DNA of 64,000 nucleotides from REEB481 sp964586595 (GTDB lineage Bacteria; Bacteroidota; Bacteroidia; NS11-12g; UBA955). The stretch lies in assembly GCA_964586595.1 (NCBI GenBank), contig CAZPHB010000009.1, positions 41,634-105,633 of the forward strand, written 5' to 3'. The notes beneath the pieces are model-generated. The model made no database searches and was not told the origin of the DNA. It saw only the letters and a program-made list of their open reading frames with translations. Made by a program: the position numbers and the translations under genes. Shown here in pieces: positions 24,688-32,426 of this stretch. Position 1 is the stretch's first letter, and every line of letters starts with the position of its first letter.

Positions 24688-25182
24688 ATGTCTATTCAAC
24701 TCAAGGCTGGAGATGCAGCGCCGGATTTTACCCTGTTCAACAGCGATAAGAAAGAAGTTCGTCTGTCGGATTTCAAAGGCAAGAACCTGATCATCCTCTT
24801 CTATCCCCAGGCATTTACCGGTGTTTGTACTACAGAGTTGTGCGCCATGCGCGACGGGCTGTCGGAATACCAAAGCCTGAATGCATCTGTGGTTGCCATT
24901 TCGGTGGACAGCGTGTACACGTTGGAAGTGTTCAAAAAAGCCCAGGAATTAAACTTCGACCTGCTTTCTGACTTCAACAAAGAAGTGAGTACAGCCTATG
25001 GTTCTTTATACGAAACCTTCGGCTTTGGCATGCGCGGCGTATCCAAACGTTCGGCGTTTGTGGTAGATGCTGCGGGCATCATCAGGCATGCAGAAGTATT
25101 GGAAAATGCGGGCGAAATTCCTGATTTCCAGGCCGTGCGTCACGCCTTGGAATCCATCAATGCCGGCGCTCAGGGCGCCTGA
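24688..25182 (+). CDS. Peroxiredoxin (Bcp/PrxQ-like)
   Basis: A 164-residue AhpC/TSA-family thiol peroxidase. The active-site segment FYPQAFTGVCTTELC holds the peroxidatic C47 and a second cysteine C52; this C-x4-C spacing is the PrxQ/Bcp arrangement, resolved within one subunit. Other motifs (APDFTLFNSD, SDFKGKNLIILF, ISVDSVYTLEVF, RSAFVVDAAGII) fit. No signal peptide, so cytoplasmic. A 244-nt region upstream, between it and the divergent giant gene, holds no gene I can see. Its 3' end overlaps the convergent dehydrogenase-like gene by 13 nt. Confidence 0.92.
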   Translation: MSIQLKAGDAAPDFTLFNSDKKEVRLSDFKGKNLIILFYPQAFTGVCTTELCAMRDGLSEYQSLNASVVAISVDSVYTLEVFKKAQELNFDLLSDFNKEVSTAYGSLYETFGFGMRGVSKRSAFVVDAAGIIRHAEVLENAGEIPDFQAVRHALESINAGAQGA

Positions 25183-25850
25183 ATGCTCCTGAGGTATTCT
25201 GTTTTCAGGAGCGGGCAGATTTTGTAGCGCGCTTCTTTGGTGTCGTGGTATAAGGCGTCCAGCAGTCGGTACACGGCTGCTGCGCCTACTTCGGCGCACC
25301 ATTCAAAGGGTCCTTTGGGGTAATTGGTTCCCAATTTCATGGCCTGATCTACATCGGTTCTGCCGGCTGTCCCTTCCTGAACCGTGTAATAAGCCTCATT
25401 GATGATCATGCAAATAATGCGGGGGCTGACAAATCCGGCGCGGCTATGCACCCATTCGGGGTGGTCGAATCCCAGCGCACGGCAAACTTCAGCAGCAAGC
25501 ACCCGGTCGGCCCCGTAAGGATCACACAGCTCCAACAGCTTTCTGTCCAGCATGCCCGGGAAATTGCACATGCCTATAAACCCGGAATGCGGCGCAGTAC
25601 CCTGTTCCACAAAAATGGCTTCCAGCTGCGTGTAACAGCAACCCAGGAAATACAAGGGGCCGTTTTGTGCGGCATAATGGCTGAGCACGGCAGGATGGTC
25701 TTCGAAATCCACATCAATTACCGCATCAAAATCGATGAGGGAAGATTGTGGGATATGATTTCGGTCAATTTTGGTAATATTGACCCCTAATGACAATCCT
25801 GCAACGATTGATGTTATGGCTGCTTCCTTTCCAGTTATGGCAATGTTCAT
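25170..25850 (-). CDS. 3-hydroxyacyl-CoA dehydrogenase relative with eroded NAD domain
   Basis: 226 residues. The C-terminal ~110 residues match the 3HCDH C-terminal (dimerisation/substrate) domain: SRAGFVSPRIICMIINEAYY, then VDQAMKLGTNYPKGPFEW. The N-terminal part starts MNIAITGKEAA and is far shorter than a normal Rossmann domain; the GxGxxG dinucleotide motif is missing. It may not be a working dehydrogenase. ATG 25850 is preferred because an exact -7 element (TACCTTTG) ends 7 nt upstream; the ATG at 25868 lies upstream of that element. Divergent from ridA; perhaps in the same pathway as the acyl-CoA ligase downstream of ridA. Confidence 0.78.
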   Translation of the reverse strand: MNIAITGKEAAITSIVAGLSLGVNITKIDRNHIPQSSLIDFDAVIDVDFEDHPAVLSHYAAQNGPLYFLGCCYTQLEAIFVEQGTAPHSGFIGMCNFPGMLDRKLLELCDPYGADRVLAAEVCRALGFDHPEWVHSRAGFVSPRIICMIINEAYYTVQEGTAGRTDVDQAMKLGTNYPKGPFEWCAEVGAAAVYRLLDALYHDTKEARYKICPLLKTEYLRSIQAP

Positions 25851-25857
25851 CGCAGGG

Positions 25858-25865
25858 CAAAGGTA
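25858..25865 (-). promoter_or_regulatory. Putative -7 promoter element TACCTTTG
   Basis: Exact TAnnTTTG match on the minus strand, with 7 nt between it and the ATG of the dehydrogenase-like gene at 25850, implying a leader of only a few bases. Confidence 0.45.
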
Positions 25866-25873
25866 CATTAAGC

Positions 25874-26254
25874 ATGAACAAAGAAATCATAAACACCAGC
25901 GAAGCGCCTGCTCCCATAGGTCCTTACAGCCAGGCTGTATGGGCGGGAAATCTGCTTTTTTGCAGCGGACAAATTGCCCTGAACCCCAACGATGGCAGCC
26001 TGGACACTGCAGATATTCAAACGGAAACCAAACGCGTAATGGAGAACATCGGAGCCATCCTGCGTGCAGCAAAGCTGGATTTTTCCGCGGTGGTGAAAAC
26101 CACCATCTTCCTTAAAGACATGAATGACTTCGCCGCCGTGAACGCTGTTTACGGTTCTTATTTTAAAGAAGCTTTTCCGGCACGGGAAACGGTTCAGGTT
26201 TCCATGTTGCCCAAAAATGTGAACGTAGAAATCAGCGTAACAGCTCTAAGATAA
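25874..26254 (+). CDS. ridA: RidA-family enamine/imine deaminase
   Basis: A 126-residue YjgF/YER057c/UK114 protein that hydrolyses reactive 2-aminoacrylate and related imines. Signature residues are present: PIGPYSQAVWAGNLLFCSGQ near the N-terminus and PARETVQVSMLP, with the catalytic arginine, then NVNVEISVTAL. Subunits form trimers. The ATG at 25874 gives the normal length. A longer frame from 25790 would add a hydrophobic stretch but has no proper lipobox and overlaps the divergent gene, so I reject it. Followed 6 nt later by the acyl-CoA ligase. Confidence 0.93.
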   Translation: MNKEIINTSEAPAPIGPYSQAVWAGNLLFCSGQIALNPNDGSLDTADIQTETKRVMENIGAILRAAKLDFSAVVKTTIFLKDMNDFAAVNAVYGSYFKEAFPARETVQVSMLPKNVNVEISVTALR

Positions 26255-26260
26255 AAGAAT

Positions 26261-28138
26261 ATGCCACGTCCAGTAAAAGATCCGGGCTTTAAAAGCTTAC
26301 ACCACTTCCTGCTGCATGCAGCCCACAACATCCACCATCCCGACCATACCTACCTCATCGAGAAGGTAAACAACACCTGGAAGGAGATTACCTACCGGGA
26401 AGCCTTGGAACGCATCGACGACATTGCTTCGTTCTTTTTGCATGAAGGTATTCAGAAGGGCGACCGCATTGCCCTGATCCTGGATAATGGTCCCGATTAC
26501 TATTACCTCGACCAGGCCATGCAAAAAATTGGAGCGGTGAATGTTTCCATTTACCCTACACTAACCGCTGAAGAAACCGCATTCGTGCTGAACGATTCCG
26601 GCAGTGTGATACTGGTGGTGGGGAATAACTTCCTGCTCAGGAAGTTTAAGAAGATTGCCCATGAATGCCCCAGCGTACGCAAGGTGATCATGAATCTGGA
26701 AGCTCCCGAAGATGAAACCTACATACGCTATACCAGTATGCTCGAACAGGGGCAAGCCCTGCGTCCTTTAAAGAAGGAAGCACTGGAACGCGCCTTCGAA
26801 GCCGTAGGACCAGACGACATCAGCACCTTCATTTACACTTCCGGTACCACAGGAACGCCCAAAGGTGCCATGCTCTCGCATTACAATTTCATGAGCAATT
26901 GCTACGATGCCCTTGAATTATGCCCGGCGCTGACCAAAGACGATTTATACCTGTCGTTCCTGCCTTTAAGTCACGTGTACGAGCGCATGGCTACATATTT
27001 CCTGTCTTCGTACGCAGGTGCACGTGTAGCTTTTGCAGAGAGTGTAGATAAAGTACCACAGAACATTGGCGAAGTTCGCCCAACGGTGATGGCTTGTGTG
27101 CCTCGCGTGTTGGAGCGCGTGCATGACCGTGTAATGAGTACGGCCTTGCAGAAAGGCGGGCTGAGTGCGTCGATGTTCAAATGGAGCCTTGGTGTGGGTG
27201 CACAAGTGCGCCAGGCCAGGGAACAGGGCAGGAATGCCAACCCGATGCTGGGACTCAAATACAAGATTGCCGACAAACTGGTATTCGGGAAAATCAAAAA
27301 CCGTCTGGGCGGCCGCATGCGCATGATGATTTCCGGTGGCGGTGCGCTGCCGCAGCATGTGGGCGAGTTTTTCGGAAACATCGGTCTGAAAGTACAGGAA
27401 GGATATGGCCTGACGGAAACCTCTCCGTTCATTACGGTAAATGAGTTTCACCGCCAGATTTATGGTACGGTGGGACGCGTGGCGCCCAGCCAGCAAGTGG
27501 CCATACAGGATATTGACAGCGGTAAGATCATTGCCGTACAGGATTACGACAGCTTTGATTCGGGCTTCAGTTCTGAAGAAGGAGAAATTCTGGCCAAAGG
27601 CCCCAACATCATGCTTGGATACTGGAACCGCCCTGATGAAACCGCCCATGTTTTTGATGCCGATGGCTGGTTTCATACCGGTGATATCGGCCGATTTGAA
27701 CAGGGCTACCTCAAAATCACCGATCGCCTGAAAAACATGCTGGTAACTTCCATGGGTAAGAACATCTATCCTACACCGGTAGAAAATGCGTATCTGCGCA
27801 GCCCGAAAATCGAACAGGTATTCATCATCGCCGACAAGAAAGAATACGTAACGGCGTTGATCGTACCGGCCATGGAAGAAATGAAAAAACAGTTCGGAGT
27901 GGATGATGCTTATTTCAGCCAACCGGAAGTGTTTATCGACGATCCAAAAGTGTATGCGTGGATTGAAGCTGACCTCAAAGTTTTGGGCGAAGAATTGGCC
28001 AAGTATGCCCGTATCAGAGACTTTAAAGTGAAGCGCCACCAGTTTACCGTAGAAACCGGTGAATTGACCATCACCTTAAAGGCGAAAAGGAAAGTTATCC
28101 TCCAGAATTACCATGATGCCATCGAAGCAATGTATTGA
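26261..28138 (+). CDS. Long-chain acyl-CoA synthetase (AMP-forming)
   Basis: A 625-residue adenylate-forming enzyme (FadD15-like) that activates fatty acids to acyl-CoA. Motifs in order: P-loop FIYTSGTTGTPKGAMLSH, SFLPLSHVYERM, MISGGGALP, the A5 motif EGYGLTETSPFI, GWFHTGDIGRF and the A8/hinge ITDRLKNMLVTSMGKNIYP. Length fits the bubblegum/FadD15 branch. It follows ridA by 6 nt and is probably co-transcribed. It may feed beta-oxidation with the acyl-CoA dehydrogenase near 61 kb, or supply acyl-CoA for lipid synthesis; the sequence does not decide. Confidence 0.95.
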   Translation: MPRPVKDPGFKSLHHFLLHAAHNIHHPDHTYLIEKVNNTWKEITYREALERIDDIASFFLHEGIQKGDRIALILDNGPDYYYLDQAMQKIGAVNVSIYPTLTAEETAFVLNDSGSVILVVGNNFLLRKFKKIAHECPSVRKVIMNLEAPEDETYIRYTSMLEQGQALRPLKKEALERAFEAVGPDDISTFIYTSGTTGTPKGAMLSHYNFMSNCYDALELCPALTKDDLYLSFLPLSHVYERMATYFLSSYAGARVAFAESVDKVPQNIGEVRPTVMACVPRVLERVHDRVMSTALQKGGLSASMFKWSLGVGAQVRQAREQGRNANPMLGLKYKIADKLVFGKIKNRLGGRMRMMISGGGALPQHVGEFFGNIGLKVQEGYGLTETSPFITVNEFHRQIYGTVGRVAPSQQVAIQDIDSGKIIAVQDYDSFDSGFSSEEGEILAKGPNIMLGYWNRPDETAHVFDADGWFHTGDIGRFEQGYLKITDRLKNMLVTSMGKNIYPTPVENAYLRSPKIEQVFIIADKKEYVTALIVPAMEEMKKQFGVDDAYFSQPEVFIDDPKVYAWIEADLKVLGEELAKYARIRDFKVKRHQFTVETGELTITLKAKRKVILQNYHDAIEAMY

Positions 28139-28164
28139 TATTCAGGATTTTGTGATTAATTCAG

Positions 28165-28172
28165 TAGTTTTG
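28165..28172 (+). promoter_or_regulatory. Putative -7 promoter element TAGTTTTG
   Basis: Exact TAnnTTTG match, 26 nt before the GTG start of the WecA/MraY-like gene and after the acyl-CoA ligase stop. Suggests that the polysaccharide genes from 28.2 kb form a separate unit. Confidence 0.5.
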
Positions 28173-28198
28173 AAGGCGAAAAAATAACCTACCCTCCT

Positions 28199-29200
28199 GT
28201 GCTGAATTACTGGTCTCTATTGCTGTCTGCCTTCGCTACAACAGTCTTTGCGGCATTGTATCTTGTTTTAGGCAGGAAATTCGGGCTATACGACCACCCA
28301 AATGGACGAAGTTCACATGCTACGCCAACCATGACCAGTATGGGCATTGTGTTGGTTTGTTCCTTCATGTTCTTTGGATTCACCAACAACTTCAGATTGC
28401 CCAATCTGTTTGTCATCGGGGTGCTGATGCTGGCAACGGTAAGTTTCATCGATGACCTCATCTTCCTGAAGCATTCCCTGCGCTTCATGTTCCAAATTCT
28501 GGCATTGATGCTGATGTTGTGGGATTTGCCCATAAGTTCCCAAAATCAGGAATTGATGGTATTGGCCATCGCAGGTTTGATTTTCGGCATTGGCGTAATC
28601 AATGCCTTCAATTTCATGGATGGCATCAACGGGATGCTGCTGTTGAACAGCTTTGTCATCCTGGGAAGTTTTGCCTACCTCAATGAGTTTGTACTGGATC
28701 CGCAGGGAAATCCGTTGAAATTTACCGACACCAACTTCATCATAGCCATGATGATTGCGGTGCTGGTCATGTCGGTATTCAACGTGCGCACGAAAGCGGT
28801 GGCCTTTATGGGAGATGTGGGAAGCATGACCATCAGCATGATCATTTTGTACCTGATGTATTGTCTATTGTTGGCCACCGGAAACTACATTTACCTGTTG
28901 CTCTTTTCCATCTTCGGCATTGATGCGGGACTCACGGTCGGCTATAAACTCATCCTCAGACAAAACATTTTCTTACCGCACAGAGATTTTCTGTTCAAGC
29001 GATTGGTACATATTGCGCGCCTGCCGCACCTGAATGTGAGCATTGCTTATGCTTTGGCGCAGCTCTTCATCAATGCATTGGTTTTGCTGCTGCCGCCTTC
29101 CATGAAATATGCCCAACAGCTTTCTTTGCTGTTCATAGGCATAACGTTGCAGGTAGTTGCTTACGTGCTGCTGCGCAATACCATGGTGCGGCGTAAATAA
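28199..29200 (+). CDS. WecA/MraY-like undecaprenyl-phosphate sugar-1-phosphate transferase
   Basis: A 333-residue polytopic enzyme with about ten membrane helices. Family residues: GRSSHATPTMTSMGIVLV after the first helix, the catalytic pair in SFIDDLIFL, NAFNFMDGINGM, AFMGDVGSM, and the cytosolic HRDFLFKRL motif. It would load the first sugar phosphate onto undecaprenyl phosphate to start O-antigen or capsule units. Bacteroidota WecA-like proteins of this length are common, and MraY is excluded by the lack of its longer loops and dcw context. The start is GTG at 28199. It is followed by the MBOAT gene 16 nt later. Confidence 0.9.
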   Translation: MLNYWSLLLSAFATTVFAALYLVLGRKFGLYDHPNGRSSHATPTMTSMGIVLVCSFMFFGFTNNFRLPNLFVIGVLMLATVSFIDDLIFLKHSLRFMFQILALMLMLWDLPISSQNQELMVLAIAGLIFGIGVINAFNFMDGINGMLLLNSFVILGSFAYLNEFVLDPQGNPLKFTDTNFIIAMMIAVLVMSVFNVRTKAVAFMGDVGSMTISMIILYLMYCLLLATGNYIYLLLFSIFGIDAGLTVGYKLILRQNIFLPHRDFLFKRLVHIARLPHLNVSIAYALAQLFINALVLLLPPSMKYAQQLSLLFIGITLQVVAYVLLRNTMVRRK

Positions 29201-29216
29201 TCCAGGAAGCGCGGGA

Positions 29217-30653
29217 ATGCTGTTCAACTCGTTGACCTTCCTTTTCCTGTTTCTTCCGCTGTGTCTTCTGGCTTATTACCTGCTTCCATCCGCAGCGCGC
29301 AACGCAGTGCTGCTGCTGTTCAGCCTGGTTTTTTTTGCCTGGGGAGGTGTGGATTATACCTTACTGCTGTTGGCAAGCATGGCACTGAATTACTTCGGTG
29401 CGCTGGCCGTTTCCAGAACTTCTGAAGCGCAGAAACGCAGGCATATCCTGGGCATCTTTATCGCCATGAACCTGCTGCTGCTGGTTTGGTTTAAATATGC
29501 CGGTTTCCTTACCCTGAACCTCAATTCCCTGCTTGCTACAGGTGGGTTTAAGGCCTTTGCATTGCCCGAAATTGCTTTGCCGGTCGGCATTTCTTTTTAC
29601 ACCTTTCACGGCATCAGCTACGTGGTTGATGTGTACCGAAATGTAACGCCGGTGCAGCGCAATCCGGTCCGTATGGCCTTGTACATCAGCCTGTTCCCCC
29701 AACTCATCGCGGGGCCCATCATACGCTACCGGCAAATTGCCGCTCAATTGGAACAACGCAGCTTTGATGCCCGGCGGTTTAACGAAGGTCTGGAACGATT
29801 CCTCATTGGCCTGGGAAAAAAAGTGCTGGTGGCCAACAACCTGGCCCTTGCCGCCGATACTTTCTGGGGCGTGGAATTTGCCGACATGTCCAATGCCACG
29901 GCCTGGCTCGGGATTTTTTGTTATACCCTTCAGATTTATACAGATTTCTCCGCCTACAGCGATATGGCCATCGGCCTTGCCGCCATGTTCGGGTTTGTCT
30001 TCCCGGAAAATTTCAACCTGCCGTACACGGCCCAAAACATGAAAGATTTCTGGTCGCGCTGGCATATTTCCCTCTCCACCTGGTTCCGCGATTACGTATA
30101 TATTCCAATGGGCGGCAACCGTTTCGGTGTTTGGAACATGTATCGAAACCTCCTTTTGGTGTTTCTGCTGACCGGTTTCTGGCACGGTGCCAGTTGGAAT
30201 TTCATCTTCTGGGGATTATTTCATGGCGCATTTCTGCTGCTCGAACGTGGAAGATTTGGTACCTGGCTTGCGCGTTTGCCCCGTGTTTTCAGGCACCTTT
30301 ATACCTTGTTCGTGGTGATGATGAGCTGGGTTCCATTCCGCGCAGCCGATCTGGACGCAACCATAAAATACTATGCCCGCTTGTTTGATTTCACGCCATT
30401 TACAGCGCATAAATACAACGAATACATTCAGGCCTCGCTTCTGAATACGGAATTGCTCATGGTGCTGCTGGTTGCGGTTTTGGGGAGTGCCGGGTTTTTC
30501 GCCTTCCTGGCGCGACAGACGCTCAGGTTGAAAGGTGCCGCTGCGCCTTCCTGGAAGCTCATCGCGGTGGCAGGGTATCTGCTCATTTTCTGGTGGAGTG
30601 TGGCGCTGATTACAGCAGGCTCGTACAGTCCGTTTATCTATTTCCGGTTTTGA
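29217..30653 (+). CDS. MBOAT O-acyltransferase (AlgI/DltB-like)
   Basis: A 478-residue polytopic membrane protein. It starts MLFNSLTFLFLFLPLCLLAYY, the usual AlgI-type N-terminus. Motifs: SFYTFHGISYVVDVYR, LFPQLIAGPIIRY, QIYTDFSAYSDMAIGLA, FWSRWHISLSTWFRDYVYIPMG, and the catalytic-histidine segment LTGFWHGASWNFIFWG. Such proteins pass acetyl groups across the membrane to an SGNH partner that acetylates an extracellular polysaccharide; the next gene is such a partner. ATG 29217 is chosen since it starts the first helix; the frame upstream runs into the WecA-like gene. Confidence 0.94.
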   Translation: MLFNSLTFLFLFLPLCLLAYYLLPSAARNAVLLLFSLVFFAWGGVDYTLLLLASMALNYFGALAVSRTSEAQKRRHILGIFIAMNLLLLVWFKYAGFLTLNLNSLLATGGFKAFALPEIALPVGISFYTFHGISYVVDVYRNVTPVQRNPVRMALYISLFPQLIAGPIIRYRQIAAQLEQRSFDARRFNEGLERFLIGLGKKVLVANNLALAADTFWGVEFADMSNATAWLGIFCYTLQIYTDFSAYSDMAIGLAAMFGFVFPENFNLPYTAQNMKDFWSRWHISLSTWFRDYVYIPMGGNRFGVWNMYRNLLLVFLLTGFWHGASWNFIFWGLFHGAFLLLERGRFGTWLARLPRVFRHLYTLFVVMMSWVPFRAADLDATIKYYARLFDFTPFTAHKYNEYIQASLLNTELLMVLLVAVLGSAGFFAFLARQTLRLKGAAAPSWKLIAVAGYLLIFWWSVALITAGSYSPFIYFRF

Positions 30654-31795
30654 AGCTGCGACAAGCTATATGGACTTTTGTTTTGCCGGTAGTCATCGGG
30701 GTTTCGCTGTTGTTGCCCTGGGTTAATGCCTTCACCGGCTGGTTTCCGCTGTTGAACACGGAGCAGCGCACGCCTGAGGCTTTTCCCAATGCGCGCACGC
30801 CCATTCAGGCCTTCCCCGGGCGTTTCGATACAGCCTTTTCCGACCATTTCAGCCTGCGCAGCGCATTGATGCGGCTTTATGGAATGGCCAACCTGAAGCT
30901 CTTTCATAAATCACCCATTCCTACTGTGGCCTATCTTGGGAAAGATGGCTGGATGTACATCACCCGAAAGGAACTGGCCACCTTCGACGGCAGCATGAAG
31001 TTCAGGAGCGGTGAACTGGACAGCATCGCTGTAAAGCTGCTGCGCAGGGAATCTTTCCTGAGAAACATGAACTGCCGCTTTTACCTGTCCATTGCCCCCG
31101 TAAAACAATCTGTTTACCCGGAGTTTCAGCCTGAATTCATCCAAAAACTTGCCGCCCCAAACAGAACAGATCAGCTGGTCAAATACCTGCGAGATTCTAC
31201 CCGTATTCAGGTAATTGACCTGAGGCGGGCCTTGCTGGAACGCAAACGGCAGCATGCACCGCGGATGTTCCATAAAACAGACAACCATTGGAATCGCTAC
31301 GGTGCCTGGGTGGCGGCAACTGCGATGTTGCAGCGCATGCGCAGGGATTTCCCCGGCATCCATTGCGCCGATTTATGGAACCCGGCAGTGGACAGCAGCC
31401 AATTGGTTTCGGGAAATATCGCAGGTATGATGGCGCTTTCGGGAATTGCACAGGAACCGGATATTGTTGCCGTACTGCATCAAACACTGGTTAAGGATAC
31501 CACCTTGTTTCCCTGGCCGGTTCTGCCATTTTCGAACTCCTGGGAATATCAGCTGCGCAAGGTGAACCGAACACAACCCGGTCCTAAAGTGCTGTTTATC
31601 CGCGATTCATTTGGCAGCGATGTGTTTCCATACCTCGCCGAGGCCTTCGGAGAAACCGTAGCGCTTTTTGACCAGTGGAAGTATGGCATGAACGTGCGGC
31701 AACTGCTTGACTTCAAGCCCGATGCAGTCATCCTGATGGTGGTGGAAAGCAACCTCGACCACCTGCTCAGCCAAACACCGTTTACGGAGTTTTAA
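30650..31795 (+). CDS. AlgJ/AlgX-like SGNH acetyltransferase (membrane-anchored)
   Basis: 381 residues: one N-terminal membrane anchor (LRQAIWTFVLPVVIGVSLLLP) and an extracytoplasmic SGNH-like domain of the ALGX/DHHW type. Key motifs: YLGKDGWMYI, SIAPVKQSVYP, HKTDNHWNRYGAW (catalytic Asp/His) and VLFIRDSFGSDVFPYL (catalytic Ser). It would acetylate a polysaccharide using acetyl groups delivered by the MBOAT protein. The start is TTG 30650, which overlaps the MBOAT stop as TTGA; upstream in-frame starts would lie deep inside the MBOAT gene. The target polymer is unknown. Confidence 0.88.
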   Translation: MKLRQAIWTFVLPVVIGVSLLLPWVNAFTGWFPLLNTEQRTPEAFPNARTPIQAFPGRFDTAFSDHFSLRSALMRLYGMANLKLFHKSPIPTVAYLGKDGWMYITRKELATFDGSMKFRSGELDSIAVKLLRRESFLRNMNCRFYLSIAPVKQSVYPEFQPEFIQKLAAPNRTDQLVKYLRDSTRIQVIDLRRALLERKRQHAPRMFHKTDNHWNRYGAWVAATAMLQRMRRDFPGIHCADLWNPAVDSSQLVSGNIAGMMALSGIAQEPDIVAVLHQTLVKDTTLFPWPVLPFSNSWEYQLRKVNRTQPGPKVLFIRDSFGSDVFPYLAEAFGETVALFDQWKYGMNVRQLLDFKPDAVILMVVESNLDHLLSQTPFTEF

Positions 31796-31841
31796 CCAAG
31801 GTTTAAGGCGCTTACGCGGAAGGATGTGCCGGCAAATACGG

Positions 31842-32426
31842 TTAAAAGGTCAGCGCTGTATTGTGTTCGATGAAGTCGATGAGCGCATGAATCACTTTAA
31901 TATGGATTTCTTGTGCGCGGTCGGCAAATTCACTTTTCGGAGCCCTGACCTCTGCATCACAAAGTACGGCAGCCTTACCGCCATCTTTTCCGGTGAGTCC
32001 AACCACCTTCATGCCCTTGTTTCGGGCGGCTTCCATGGCGCGGATGATGTTCGGGGAATTGCCGCTGGTGCTGATGGCCAGAAGCACGTCGCCCGGGCGG
32101 CCCAATGCTTCTATGGCGCGCGAAAAAACAAATTCAAAGCCGTAATCATTGCCTACGCAACTGATGTGGCTCGGGTCGCTGATGGCCAGGGCGGCCAGGG
32201 CCGGTCGATCTTGCCGATACCTGCCGCTCAACTCTTCGGCAAAATGCATCGCGTCGCAATGGCTGCCACCGTTGCCGCAGGTGATGATTTTCCCGCCCGC
32301 ACGCAAGGATTCCACACACAATACACCCGCCTGATGAATGGCATCGAGGTTTTTTTGGTCTGACATGAAAGCCTGCAGGGTTTGTGCAGCTTCCTGAAAA
32401 TGTTGCAGGATCCGTTCTGTGCTCAT
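31842..32426 (-). CDS. gmhA: Sedoheptulose-7-phosphate isomerase
   Basis: Starts ADP-heptose synthesis for LPS core or glycoproteins. The 194-residue SIS-domain protein has the diagnostic motifs ITCGNGGSHCDAMHFAEELS, the phosphate loop AISTSGNSPN and the C-terminal EIHIKVIHALIDFIE. The usual motif has MCD or SCD before AMHFAEE; here it is HCD. The ATG overlaps the dsbD stop by ATGA, so it is read with dsbD. No hldE or gmhB is in the window. It converges on the AlgJ-like gene with a 46-nt gap in which I see no clear terminator. Confidence 0.94.
   Translation of the reverse strand: MSTERILQHFQEAAQTLQAFMSDQKNLDAIHQAGVLCVESLRAGGKIITCGNGGSHCDAMHFAEELSGRYRQDRPALAALAISDPSHISCVGNDYGFEFVFSRAIEALGRPGDVLLAISTSGNSPNIIRAMEAARNKGMKVVGLTGKDGGKAAVLCDAEVRAPKSEFADRAQEIHIKVIHALIDFIEHNTALTF

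Noticed and set aside
25790..25873. Lipoprotein-type N-terminal extension of RidA
   Set aside because: The sequence before the cysteine (LWQC) is not a valid lipobox, RidA proteins are cytosolic, and the region overlaps the divergent gene's start.
26966..28039. 357-residue minus-strand open frame
   Set aside because: Antisense to the acyl-CoA ligase, which has all adenylate-forming motifs; the antisense translation shows no recognisable domain.
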